A DNA stretch of 64,000 nucleotides from Gossypium raimondii (Eukaryota > Streptophyta > Magnoliopsida > Malvales > Malvaceae). Below the pieces are notes generated by a model, which saw only the letters and a list, made by a program, of their open reading frames with translations, was not told the origin of the DNA and ran no database searches. Position 1 is the first letter of the stretch. Each line of letters opens with the position of its first letter. Positions 47,530 through 58,776 of the stretch are shown here, piece by piece. The stretch spans positions 44,991,192 through 45,055,191 of the forward strand of contig NC_068566.1 in NCBI RefSeq assembly GCF_025698545.1, given 5' to 3'. The translations under genes were made by a program, and so were the position numbers.

Positions 47530-49640
47530 AATTCATTGACATTCATTGACAATTGACTGACAGTCAATCAATTAATCGATCAATTTATTGAATAAACATA
47601 GATTATTAAACATTAACATTCAATCAATTAATCACATATAACGTCGATAATTTATTCATTGACATAAAATCAAAAATCGATAATTTATTCACATTAAACC
47701 GAATAAACTAATCGCCCATAATTTATTCAATTACTCAAATATAAAAAGTGATTTAAGAATCATAATCTGAACTGTAATCACTGAATTTTGTCCAATCTGT
47801 TTTTCGTGTTTCATTTTATTTTATTTTATATATATATTTAAAATCATGATTTTTTCTTTTTGGGCTTGCCTTGGATGGACCCAATGATTGGGCATGTGGG
47901 GTGGATAATTGGGTTTTAAATATTTTAATTTTGGACTTGTTTGGGCTTTGGCCCATTGTTTTTATTTTATTTTATTTATGTTTTAATAATATTAATAAAA
48001 CAATAAAATAAATAAAAATGCACACAAATAAATTACATGTTAGCCCCTGAATTTTTCAAAAATTATATTTTAACCCCATATTTTTGCCAAAATTTCACTT
48101 TTGCCCCAGAAACTTTGTGCCCTTTACAGTTTAGTCCTTCTGGACTTGTCAAATCACCCAAGCGGCAGCCGAGCTACTCCAGCAGCCTCCCTAGGCCATG
48201 ATTACTCCTCTGCCACCTGAAAACAAAGAGAAAGGAGACAAAGTGAGGAGATTAAAAGGAGGAAATTGAAAGGGAAGAGGGGGGTTCATTTTTTTGGCAA
48301 AAAGAAAGAAAGAAAACTAAGAAAACAGCAGCAAAAAAATCAAACAAAAAAGAGCAACGAAAGGGCCCTCACCGCCGTCGCGCTCTCGCAACCACCGCCG
48401 TCGCACCGTCACCGTGACAGCACCACCACCGTCACCCCTACACAAGCAAGCCAAGCAAGAAACAAAAACAAAAAAAATTTCAAAGCCAAAAAGAAAAAAG
48501 GCAAAGAAATTCCCCCCAAAAAAAAAGCCCTCAATCCGGCCGATTGCGTCCACCGCCACCACGTCCGTCGCGCCACCAACATTGTCATCTCACCGTCGAG
48601 TCCTAAACGCAAAAAACAAAAACAAAGAAAAAACAAGCAAAAGAGAAAAAGAGAAAGAGCAAAGAAGAAAAAAGAAAAAGGAAAAGGGGGGAGAGCATAC
48701 CTCCGTGCGCGCCACCGTCGGCCGTCGAACAAGGCGGAGAGACGTCGTCGGCAACACAAGGGGCTGCTGTCGAAGGAGAAGAAAAAAGAAGAAAAAGGAA
48801 GAAGAAGGAAGAACGAAGAAGAAAGAAAAAAGGGGGAAAGAAAAAAGAAGAAAAAAGAAAAAGAATTTTTTAAAAAAATCGGGCCGACCCGACCCGATCC
48901 GGGTCCAATCCGACCCGATCCGGTGACCCAACCCGACCCAGCAGCAGCCCAGCTCAGCAGGCCCAAAGAGAAGCCCAAAAAGAAAAAAAAGAAGAAGAAA
49001 GAAAGCAAAAAAAAAAAAAGGTAGCAGGCCATTTTTAGCAGTCCAACGGCAGGCCCATTTGCGCACCAGCCCAGGCCCAGTGTAGCCCAGCAGGCCAGCA
49101 CCAGCAGGCTAGGCCCACAAGCACCAGCCCAGCAGAAGCAGGCCCAACTGGCCGGCCCAGCAGAGAGAAAAAAAGAAAGAAAAAAGGAAAAAGAAAAAAA
49201 AAGAAAAAAAGGGTTTAATTTGTGTAACCCGTTCGACGAAGCTTGTGTTTTGAGATCTTTTCGGTAATTTCGTTTATTCCTCTTTTAATTTAATGCTCGT
49301 ATTTTTATATATTTTTGTTTTAATATTATTAGTATTTTATGTATTTCTATATTTTTGTATTTATATTTTTAATTTAATTCAATTTTAATTTTAATTTATT
49401 TTAAATAATTTTAATAAATAAAGAAACGAATCGATTTAACATAAAATCGTTGATTTCATCGCTATGTTGGGTGAATATCACCGGTTTGCGTTAAACTCGA
49501 TACGTCATTTTAAAAATTGAAAATATTCAAAAATTTTGTGTTTTTTTTAATTTCTCGTGTTTTAATAGAATCACGATTAAATATTAAGTTGAATCGATTT
49601 GGTACTAATTCGATGATTTCATCGCCATGTAGTTTTGATT
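47530..49640. other. Unidentified block inside the CACTA, LTR-like composition
   Basis: 47860-48200 is LTR/U3-like with 'gggcttgcc', 'ggcccattg', 'agtttagtccttctgg'. 48240-49210 has an extreme strand bias: AAGAAAAAG runs alternating with GC-rich pieces, and GGCCCA/CAGCCCAGCA repeats at 48940-49165. The open frame 48266-49024 is a Lys-rich by-product of this composition. From 49220 'gtgtaacccgttcgacgaagc' leads into an AT-rich stretch with a twice-used phrase 'tgatttcatcgc.atgt' (49451, 49615). Possibly a nested retroelement LTR or the transposase promoter region. No ends found. Confidence 0.35.
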
Positions 49641-49649
49641 AAACTACAG

Positions 49650-49820
49650 AGCAACTTTGCGGCGTTTTCTTCCTAGCGCCTCTAATACCCAACTTTAGTG
49701 TCGTTTTTGCCCTTGCGCCGCGAACGTCGTTAAATTCTCAGCAAAAAACTACACCGTTTTTACCAATTTATTAATAACTTTTGTGGCGTTTTTGCTCAAA
49801 ACGCCGCTAAATCTCACATA
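49650..49820. repeat. Internal copy of CACTA subterminal repeats
   Basis: Contains GCGGCGTTTT, TAGCGCC, GTGGCGTTTTTGC and AACGCCGCTAAAT hairpins like those at the ends, plus 'aaactacaccgttttt', which resembles the TIR itself. It lies 1.8 kb inside the right-hand subterminal array. Confidence 0.7.
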
Positions 49821-49829
49821 TTTTACTTA

Positions 49830-51660
49830 GTATTATTTGTTTCTTTCTTTCTTCTATGTTTCATTAGAATTTTAATTAATTAATTATTAAAATTTTAAGT
49901 AATGTTTAAAACTATCGATAAAATTATAAATTTTAGTTTTTTATTTCATTTTATATTATTTTATTTTTCATATATTTTGATCCTATCCAAATTAAATATA
50001 AGTAATTACTATATATATATAAAATATTGAATTGTTAATGTTAAATATTTTTAAATATAAATTTTAGTAATTAAATGTATCATTTAATAAGTCATCTAAA
50101 ATAAACCAAAACCCTAATTAATTTCACCATTCGGTATACATGCATATATAAATTAAGTGATATATATATATATATTATATCTCTAATTAATTTAATAATA
50201 TATACTATACATACTTTGAAATATCTTAAATGATCACCGAACCCTCCCCCAATTGTAGGATTCTTGACATGTGTTATCGGTGCCCTAGGAACATTGCCAA
50301 AATACCGAAATGGGGCATCTGCTAGCTTCCAACCCTCCAAATCTCGTCATTCATCAATAAATATTTTTAGAACGATCCTTTCTACTATAAATTAGAAGGC
50401 TGAACCAGATTTTGTAGAGTAGTGACAAAAATTTGGAGAAACAAAACCGGACGGTCACTACTTAATATTAAATTTATTAATTATTATATATTTTACAAAC
50501 ATATAAGAACATATTTAATATATAAATTAATAAAACTAATTAATCTAGCCCCTAACTTGAGTAGTACCCTTAATTGACACCCTAAATCCTAAATCCCTAA
50601 CTTCTAACCCCTAAATCTTCTAGCCCCTAAATTCCTAACCCCTAACTCCTAATCCCTAACCCCTAACCCCTAAACCTTATATCCCAAACCCCAATAATCA
50701 TATATACCCCCTACATATATACCTTCCAAAAATTCCTAAATCTTTACTAATCATAAAAAGCAGTTAAAATCGATTAAACAATAATTAATAGTTAAAAATT
50801 TTGTATAAAGTAGCAATAAACAATATTATTCTTTATAAAATTTATTTTTATATAAAGTATGGAATTTTTAATAATTTATTTTATTGATAAATATTGAATA
50901 AATTTCTCTAATTAACAAATTTATTATATTCTTAATTTCTCAAATAGATATATAAATGAAAAACAAGAAGGACGAACAACTATATATATATATACATGGC
51001 ATTTTTCTTTAATATTGATGAAGTGATAACAAAAGGAATGATAGCAAGTTAGGACGTATATATATGCATATATTTTAATTAATTGAATGAGATCAATTCA
51101 AATTCACAATTTGATTTAAGTATTTAATTAAATGTTTGTCATGAAATATTATAATTAGTTGAGTATTACGTACTATTTCAACCTTGAATTTAAATTAAAT
51201 AATATATATTATCCATCAAATTTTTAATCCTAATAAAAACATAATTTTAAAATTTTAACCTTTTTTGGATGTTGATCACATCCACAATATATAATTTAAA
51301 TTAATACTATATTAAATTAATAATCATATATATATACCTTAAACCTATAATTAAACCCTAAATTAACTATACTGATAATTAATTAATTCAATATTTTAAA
51401 TTTAAAATCATACTATATCTGTTTTACGATTATATAAAAAATTTTACTATATATAATAATATAAAAAATAAGCAAGTATATATTAATCATGTATCCAAAA
51501 ATCTTAAAAATTATTTTAAATAATAGTATTTTAATTTTTTCCATGTGATTTATTTCAAATTATTTTTATGTGTTATTTTTTCTGAATATTTTAAATATTT
51601 AATTAGATTTAAGTTGAATTTTATTTAATTAATCTAAATAATAAACCAATTAAGATAAAA
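49830..51660. other. AT-rich CACTA interior, with a telomere-like block
   Basis: No gene. At 50570-50700 there is a C-rich block made of variants of CCCTAAC/CCCTAAA (telomere-like on the plus strand). The rest is AT-rich with TATATA runs. An open frame at 50092-50340 is not convincing. Confidence 0.5.
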
Positions 51661-51664
51661 TATT

Positions 51665-52150
51665 TTTTTTGCGGCGCTTCAACAAAAACGCCGCTAAAAC
51701 CCTAACATTAGCGGCGCTTATCATAGAATCGCCGCTAAAAATCTTAACTTTAGCGTCGCTTATATAAAAACGCCGCTAGAAGACCAAATATTCGCGGCGC
51801 TTCAAAGAAATCGCCGCTAAATACCTTAACTTTAGCGGTGGTTGATTAAAAACGCCACTAAAACCCCCGACCATTAGCGGCGAGAGCCTAAAAACGCCGC
51901 TGAAAGTAAAAGCATTAGTGGCGCAAATATAAAAACGCCACTAAAGCCCTCCGAAGACTACCAAACGACGTCGTTGGGATTTTCTTTTGGCGGCGTTTTT
52001 GACAAAAACCCCGCTAATGCATATTTTCAGCGGCGTTTTCTTAGTAACACCGCGAAAGCTCATTTTTTAGCGGCGTTTTCTGTCAAGCGCCGCTAATTCC
52101 TGAATTTTACCGGCGTTTTTTTATCGAAACGCCACTAAAAGTGCCGCTAA
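51665..52150. repeat. CACTA right subterminal hairpin array
   Basis: About ten or more units of TTAGCGGCG...CGCCGCTAAA hairpins at a spacing of about 43 bases (for example 51705, 51747, 51795, 51880, 52030). Mirrors the left array. Confidence 0.85.
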
Positions 52151-52479
52151 AACCCTGTTTTGGTGTAGTGAATGTGAAATCGGATTTTGATCCGATGTTA
52201 GATACAGAAAAATATGAGTATCTCGGATATATGACTAAAATGAATAAAATGAAAAATATATTGGCTATGTATTTTAATGTGATTGGGAAGTGAACTGACA
52301 TTATTTTACAATTGAATTATTGAATGTAGCTAAAGACGTTGAGTCGTCGCAGGAGAAGGGAAAGACGAGTGACGAAAACTTGGTTTTTACTTTTATGATT
52401 TGAGTTACTTTTATGATTTGAGTTCATTATACATATATACATGTTTGTTGCAAGTTAGCTATTGAGGTAAGGTTATACT

Positions 52480-53265
52480 TGTAACAGCCCGATTTCGACT
52501 CTAATTGGACATAGTGGTTTCGGGACCACAAGTCCGAGTCAAAAAAATATTTTAATATTATTTTGTGTGTTTATTATGTGTGAATTTAATTGTGTGAAAT
52601 TTTTGTGTTTTAATTTCGTCGTTTGAGTGTCCGATTAAATAAAAGGATTAAATCGCTTAAAATAAAAATTTAATGGTTAAATATGAAAGTGTCTATTTGT
52701 TGTTGTCTTTTTAAGTGAGAGGTCTAAAGGTGTAATTAGACCAAAATATAGTTAGTGGGTGACATATGACAACATTGTCCTTTATATATATGTTTTATAT
52801 ATTTATTATATAAGGTTAATTTAGTAATTTATTAAATTTTGTCATATAATTAAAATAAGTAAAGAAAGCATAAAAAAAAACAAAACAAAACATTCTTACC
52901 TTGGCAGAATGTTAAACTTGGGAGAATTCATCAATGGCTTTTAGGGTTTCGGCAATTCCTATTAAAAATTAAGATCGAGAACCAAAGAAATCAGAGTTAG
53001 ATTGGGGAAAGCCCAAAATAGTCGAATAATCGTCCGACTTCGATTTTCCATCGTCCGAGGTAAGTCTACTAGCTTATAAATAGAACTAAATTAGTATATA
53101 AATGTGTGTACGAATCTATATTGAATTATTATTGATTTATAATCAAGTATACTTTGGTTGAATAGATTTGAAATATGGATAGAAATTGTGTATAAGCTAT
53201 GTTCGCTAAATGGATATATGCCTATATAAGTTTTGGAATTTAATATAGTTACGAATGGTATATAG

Positions 53266-53309
<44 letters not shown>

Positions 53310-53906
53310 TGTTTGAATATTTAAATATATATCTATATGTTTATGTTTTTATTTGAAAATATTTGATGATATGAGAAATGTAAATGTAAACATAAGATTC
53401 GAACATATACATGTACATTCATGTATAACTTTTGGGATGGATTAAAAGTGTGTATATTGCATATGCATAGGTAAATTTGAATAAATGTTTAAATGTGAGT
53501 TGAAACATATATGTATACATTCGAATAGGTCTTAAACATATCTCAAGATATGGATGTTAAGTTTACATATATATATGGGTAGTATTGAAAACGTATAAAT
53601 ATATATGTATAGGCTAGATAATATTTTGAGAGTCGTACTTTAATAAGTCTGTATATATATAATTAATAGCCATACGAAATTAGCTTATTTTTCTTATGGT
53701 TTAACTGAACTGAAATGTTATGTTTTGTTATAAAAAAAATTAAAATTATTAAAGTAGAATTTATAATTATACTTACTTCATATTTGACTAATTTAACATA
53801 GATGTAAAATTTTTGAATTCTACTGAATGTCTGTGTTAAGTTGCGTTTTGTCCGATAACGCCTCGTAACCCTAATTTATTTACGTATACGGGTTAGGGGT
53901 GTTACA
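52480..53906. mobile_element. Solo LTR, 1,427 bp, with perfect TSD
   Basis: Starts TGTAACAGCCCG, ends GGGGTGTTACA. Flanked by a 5-bp direct duplication ATACT (52475-52479 and 53907-53911). Edges and the phrase 'gtttcgggaccac' fit a gypsy chromovirus-type LTR common in cotton-like genomes. No internal genes, hence a solo LTR. A (TA)n run lies at about 53268-53305. It is inserted into the old LTR that starts at 39569. Confidence 0.88.
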
Positions 53907-55004
53907 ATACTTGTCATATGAATTGATTCGTATTTGATGATAATATGTCGATAATTGAATTGAGATGTGCATAACATAAACGAACAGATTATGAACTCGC
54001 TAAATGATTCGTGATACAAAATGATGATGAAAATGGCATGAACTATGATATGTGATACCGAATATATATGGATTGATTTGTTGATTACACTATTAACTGT
54101 CTTGGGCAAAATTAGATATTGTTGGCATGCCATAAGATTAGATTGTGTACGGGTTAAACTTCGGTTATATACCGATGAGCGCTAGGCACAAATTACTTCG
54201 AACATTTCGATGAGTGCTAGGTACACGTTTTATTTCGATTATACCGATGAGAACTGGGTGTAAATTATACTTCAGACGTTTTGATGTGGCACTAGGTGTC
54301 ATACTAGTGTGATGGTCGGATGATCCGTGTATCCATCCTAAGTCCATGTTCGGTTAATAGGGATTATAAAATACGAACTTGATAAATGATATTTGAATTG
54401 AAAAGATTATATGAATTGGTATTACATGTGCTTATATGTGAAATGTGACTAAAGACAGTAGGGAAAGATCGCGCAAAACAGTTTATACGAATATGGAAGG
54501 TCAATATGGAAACAAAACGAATCAATAAATTCAATATGGAAATAGGATAACAAAATAATTAAATGGTATGAGTTGAAATGGAAATAAATGTATTGTTGTT
54601 AGTAGAAAGTAATACATGATATGTTATATTTATTTGCCAATTGTGGTGGCGTATGAATAGGTACATATGACATGAATAGGTGAATTTGAAATGATTGAAA
54701 CTTGAACGTGTATTGATTATATTTTTATCATGTTAATGTTTTCGTTTATATGACTTGAATCATGGAAGTACCACTAAGTCTTATCACTTAATATACGATT
54801 TGTTTATTCCATGCGCAAGTATTAGTAGATCTCAGAGACTCAGGAGTGAACAACATCCAAACCGCAACTCTCGATTTTGCCATCTCACATAACCCCTATG
54901 ACTAATAGGGGAATTTTTTTATCTTATGTCTTTTAATTTTTATTGCTTATTAGGAAAGATACATCATTTTATTTTGGCTTAGTTCAACAAGAAGTACCTA
55001 AACC

Positions 55005-55446
55005 ATTAGGTCTGTTTAAGTTAGGTATCTAAATTATTTTTTGGTTGATTTTGGTACTTAAACTTTGATTCTGTTACTGAAGTTGGTTCCTGTTGTTAAT
55101 GCCGTTAAAAAATAACATGTCAGCTAATCAAATTTTATCGTGTCATTATCTCATTAAAATATAATTAAATAAAAATAATTAAATTAATATTAAAAAAAAT
55201 AAAATTACCTCTCATCTCCTCCCCACGTCGTCCATTGCCTCCCCTCCCCTCAGCTTTGTTCCTCTCGCTCTCCCTCTCCCTTATCGTCCTCTCGCTATTA
55301 TTTAATTATATTTTAGTGAGATGATGACATGACGAAATTTGATTGGCTAACATGTTTTTTTTTAACGGCACTAACGACAACCAACTTTAGTAACATAATA
55401 CAACCAAAAAATAGTTTAGGAACTTAACTCAAACAAATCCATTAAT
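55005..55446. repeat. Foldback element with ~165-bp inverted repeats
   Basis: The left arm (55005-55175) and right arm (55290-55446) are inverted copies. Both read '...tttaagttaggtatctaaa', 'ttttttggttg', 'aagttggtt', 'ccgttaaaaa' and 'tcattatctcattaaaatataattaaat', with small differences. The loop 55200-55290 is unusually C/T-rich (tctcctccccacgtcg...). Confidence 0.75.
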
Positions 55447-55654
55447 ATAATTCTTTATCTGCCATTGACTCACGAAATTTGGAAGATTTGAGAACTTGAA
55501 CTTCTTTGTTGAAATAGGAAATCATGTATTAAATTTGGTTATATGTTCAGGTGATTAGATAGTAAATTTTTATATGATTTGTTGTAATTAACAAATTTAA
55601 TTGGTTCGACAACTGTAAATTGGTGTCAAAATACAATGGACTCGTATATATTGT

Positions 55655-55945
55655 TGGGCAAGGTTTTTGAAACTAGATTGGTAGTTAAACTGATCAAATC
55701 ATTAGTTCTTGATTTGATTGATTCGATCAGTCCAATTGATTTATTCGATTCAATTTAACTTGAATAAATTATTTAAAAAATAAAAAAATTAAAATAGAGA
55801 AAAACAACTTAACTAGTTCAATTGTCGGTTCAACAGTTCTTTTAACGTAATTCTAAGCCAACAAATCTAACCCTTTATTTCAAATCAATACCAAGCTAGT
55901 TCCCGTATCCAATCGGCCAGTCTAATCCGATTATGAAAACAATAT
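55655..55945. repeat. 'Gttcaatcggt' dispersed repeat copy
   Basis: Begins 'aaggtttttgaaactagattggtagttaaactg' and ends 'ccaatcggccagtctaatccgattatg'. The same order of phrases as at 5165-5410 and 26590-26820. Confidence 0.5.
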
Positions 55946-56096
55946 TATTGGGGGTATTTTATAAAGAGAGAGCTAGGCTATTGGTGCGGAATTTAGAATT
56001 TGATATTCTAATTTGATTTTTTATGGACAGAAAAAGTTAGCTATGGGAAGTTGAAGTTTGTCACTCTCAATTCTTCAATACTTAAGTTGGGAAAAA

Positions 56097-56445
56097 GTAA
56101 TATAGATGTCCTTATATTATGATTTAGATTCCATTTTACCCCTCTACTAAAAAAATGAGTAAATTAATCATTGTACATTAGATCAAAAAGCAAATTAGCC
56201 TTTTTATTAAAAATTTCATCCATTTCTACTATTAAAAATTGATCCCTATACATCAACATGAGGTACACGTGACACATCACATGTCACTGTTTGGTTATTT
56301 CATCAACCATACTAGTTTTCAATAATACAAATGGATGGAATTTTTAATAGAAGGGATCAATTTGATCTTTAATCTAATTTACGGGGACTAGTTTGCCCAT
56401 TTTTTAAGTAAAGGAGGCAAAATGCAATTTGAATCCTAGTACAAG
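56097..56445. repeat. Foldback MITE
   Basis: Imperfect terminal inverted repeats of about 150 bases. The left arm has 'gattccattttacccctctac' and 'aaaaatttcatccatttctactatt'. The right-arm complement gives 'gattcaaattgcattttgcctcc' and 'aaaaattccatccatttgtattatt'. Very common form in cotton-like genomes. Confidence 0.65.
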
Positions 56446-56449
56446 TGTC

Positions 56450-57030
56450 ACGGGGCTAGAGCTTAAGTCTCGCAAATCGTATGGCTTTAGGCAATTTCTT
56501 TACTTCAAATCCACCTAAGTCAATCTAACTCTCGAAAATGAGAATTTTCAAAGGAAATTACGAAGGAACTCAAATTGAACAGAAAAACCTCAAGAAAGTA
56601 ATGCACATAAGGTGTTTGAGTAAATGCTTTCAAATATATTGTTTAACTCCAGAAGTGATTACAAATGAAGGGGGAGAGCTCTATTTATAGTTGAGCTCCC
56701 CTAAATCCAATGGTGCAGATTGTGTTTCATCAATGATTGAGATTAGTGTCTATCTATAATATGAGATTTTTAAGGGATTTAAATTCTATACATTCTTATC
56801 CTTTATGATTTACAATAATTATTCTAGTAAAAATACAAGTTACTAGAGTGTTTACATTTTAACCAGTATCCCAGTAGACGAGCTTTAAGTCTCTTCCAAA
56901 CAATAAGTCAATCTTGTTGAGCTGAATGACTCCAAATGAACCTAAAGAATCTGAAATATGTGTATAAATTGCGAGATCCTTTGTGTTGTTTGTCAAACTT
57001 AATTTTTAATCTCGTGAGATAAGGAAAGGT
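56450..57030 (-). repeat. Probable LTR fragment with TATA box
   Basis: The 'gtgtcacggggctagagc' edge is related to a phrase at 5010-5050. On the minus strand 'ctataaatagagctctccc' (56690 area) is a good TATA box. No TSD or partner LTR found. Confidence 0.3.
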
Positions 57031-57140
57031 TTTATCACAAAAGAATAAAAAGAGATGGAAGCTATCCCTAATGCCACCATTGCTAGTGAAGGATAACTAC
57101 ACCATTAAATGTTTATTTCCTTGTTCTTGGGTCTTCATCA

Positions 57141-57476
57141 ATGTCCATTAATGGTGGACTCCGAACTTCGAACCAGCAACACCAATTCCAAGGACAAATT
57201 TGCTACCATGCTATCGACCGCATGTACACCCAAAGCTGCTTCCTGTTCATCACCACAATCCTTTCCTCTTATTCAACCATCCGAATTAAAGAGCAACAAG
57301 ATCAAGCCGACCCATCCTTCACCGTTGATATCAGCGATCACCAGATCAAGCCACGTCCGCTTCTCAACATCGATCTCACCAACCAACTTTTCCAGAAATT
57401 GCTTGATTCTTTTCTTCACCCTCTAGTGGTACAACAGGAAAATAAAAAATTAGTAATGTTGTTTATAATTTTATAA
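57141..57476 (+). CDS. Unidentified ORF, possible gene fragment, 111 aa
   Basis: An ATG-started frame (MSINGGLRTSNQQHQ...) of 111 residues lies in a local island of higher GC. Codon use in 57180-57420 looks more coding-like than its surroundings, with many C-ending codons. It contains QGQICYHAIDRMYTQ and PRPLLNIDLTNQLFQKLLD. I recognise no family. A second overlapping frame (57109-57426) is probably a shadow. It could be a piece of a host gene captured or left by a transposon, or the last exon of a gene I cannot reconstruct. The N-terminal part from 57060 has no clear splice site. Confidence 0.3.
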   Translation: MSINGGLRTSNQQHQFQGQICYHAIDRMYTQSCFLFITTILSSYSTIRIKEQQDQADPSFTVDISDHQIKPRPLLNIDLTNQLFQKLLDSFLHPLVVQQENKKLVMLFIIL

Positions 57477-57479
57477 ATT

Positions 57480-57930
57480 TTTAATAACTTTTAAATTTTA
57501 AATTAGCTTAATTTATTATTTTTAATTGATTTTTTTTACCTTTTAGTCTTATTGATTTCAAAATTTTCTAATTTATTTTTAATAAAGAGAGTTAAATTGA
57601 ATAAATTTGTAAAAATTGAAGACTAAATTTATTATTATACCTTATATATAAAATACCAAAATAAGCATTTAACCTCACAATTTTAACGTGAGAACTATTT
57701 TACTCAATCATCTAACGTACAAAAACCAATTTATTCATTTTTTAATAAAAAATTAAAATACAATTTAGGATTATAAAAATTTTCATGTTACTTTTAAAAA
57801 ATTTCGAAAACCCACCTATAAATTTGTGACTTCTGAAGTATGTAAGTGTTTTTATGCATCAAAATGACATGCAGGGAGTGCTTTAGGCTAGAGTTTGTTT
57901 CCAAGTGTTTTTACCTACATTTTTTTTCAG
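57480..57930. other. AT-rich spacer
   Basis: Nothing recognisable. Confidence 0.35.
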
Positions 57931-57934
57931 TAAA

Positions 57935-58105
57935 GTTCGGTGAAATGGTAAGGGGCTTTCCTATCTTAACCAATGGTTGAGGTTCAATTCTCGTCCTGGG
58001 TATGGAGTAGTTTTAAAACTCGTAGCCAATATCTATCCTTTAATGAGCTTACAAAATACGAAAGATTAATTACTTAATTCACTCTGATAGGTACTTTAAA
58101 AAAAA
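57935..58105 (+). repeat. tRNA-derived SINE-like element
   Basis: The head has an A-box-like 'GTGAAATGGTAAGGGGC' and B-box-like 'GAGGTTCAATTCTCG' about 33 bases apart. A body follows with 'aaaactcgtagccaatatctatcc' and 'aatacgaaagattaatt', ending near 'gataggtacttt' and a short A run. Related tail at 26100-26225. Confidence 0.6.
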
Positions 58106-58119
58106 TTATATTTTCTGTA

Positions 58120-58385
58120 ACGAAGATTTGGAGACAAAGAACACATTTTTGTGTGTTATTCCTATTTAAGAGAAGTATTGGATCTAGTTATGGAGTCTTG
58201 TAAAACTGCAAGCTATAGTATGTTTGCATCTTGGGAGGAAAGGGTAAAAGCTTATTAGCGGCTATACTAGAGATTGCTTGGAATGCAAAGATTTACCTAG
58301 TTTGGCAAAGAGAGAAACATGAGATCATATAGATATAATGAGAAAACTATAGAATATTTTTTAACAGAGTGAGTTAGGTTCGAAT
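58120..58385 (+). pseudogene. LINE reverse-transcriptase C-terminal (zf-RVT) relic
   Basis: Plus-strand frames with stops read C-N-E-D-L-E-T-K-N-T-F and later LLAAILEIAWNAKIYLVWQ. That is the pattern of the zinc-knuckle and helical end of plant LINE RT proteins. Several stops and frame changes; not functional. Confidence 0.55.
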
Positions 58386-58776
58386 TATCCCATTTTATAT
58401 AATATTTAATTTGAACAAAATATCAAGTCCATATTTCGGGTCAAGTCAGTCCTGAACAAGCAGAAAAGAAAAATTAAAAATCCCTTATTTAGACTTAATT
58501 TAAACCCGATCCGACTTGACCCAGAAACAACTCTCCCAATCACAAAACAATAATCATCTCCATGTCAATCCCCTATCTCCTTCTCATCCCAAGTCAAATT
58601 ATTTTGTACCACACTAATTCAATGGCCCACATCCCTTTAATTTAAACATAACTAATCTGTTCTTATTGTGGATTAGTTGATGATACAATTGAAAAAAAAT
58701 CCATTTTTGTTGTTGAAATCTTCAAAGTTTGATTCACAGATAGCAATATAAACATTACAAACCCTTAGTTACCAAT

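Larger units (their letters stand above)
40394..52170 (-). mobile_element. CACTA (En/Spm) transposon, 11,777 bp
   Basis: Terminal inverted repeats are CACTACACCAAAACA at 40394 and TGTTTTGGTGTAGTG ending at 52170. The 3-bp target duplication is AAT (40391-40393 and 52171-52173). Subterminal zones (40415-40790 and 51665-52150) are packed with short hairpins. Two genes on the minus strand, a TNP2-type transposase and a TNPA/Ptta-type protein, are both broken. The ends and TSD are intact, so it could be mobilised only in trans. It is inserted into the old LTR. Confidence 0.92.
39569..54900 (+). mobile_element. Old LTR split by two later insertions
   Basis: The block starts TGTAACAACTCG at 39569. 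It is interrupted at 40393 by the CACTA element and resumes at 52174, is interrupted again at 52480 by a solo LTR and resumes at 53912, and runs to about 54.9 kb: roughly 2.1 kb without the insertions. The third part has four degenerate repeats of 'cgatga(g)c(a)ctaggt' at 54170-54300, a hallmark I associate with cotton-like gypsy LTRs. No body of the retroelement is present, so it is probably a solo LTR. The right edge and TSD are not resolved. Confidence 0.5.

Noticed and set aside
48266..49024. 252-residue Lys-rich open frame (+) and long opposite-strand Phe/Ser/Leu-rich frames
   Set aside because: Both strands are open because of the AAGAAAAAG composition; there is no domain, and it lies in a repeat-like block within a transposon.
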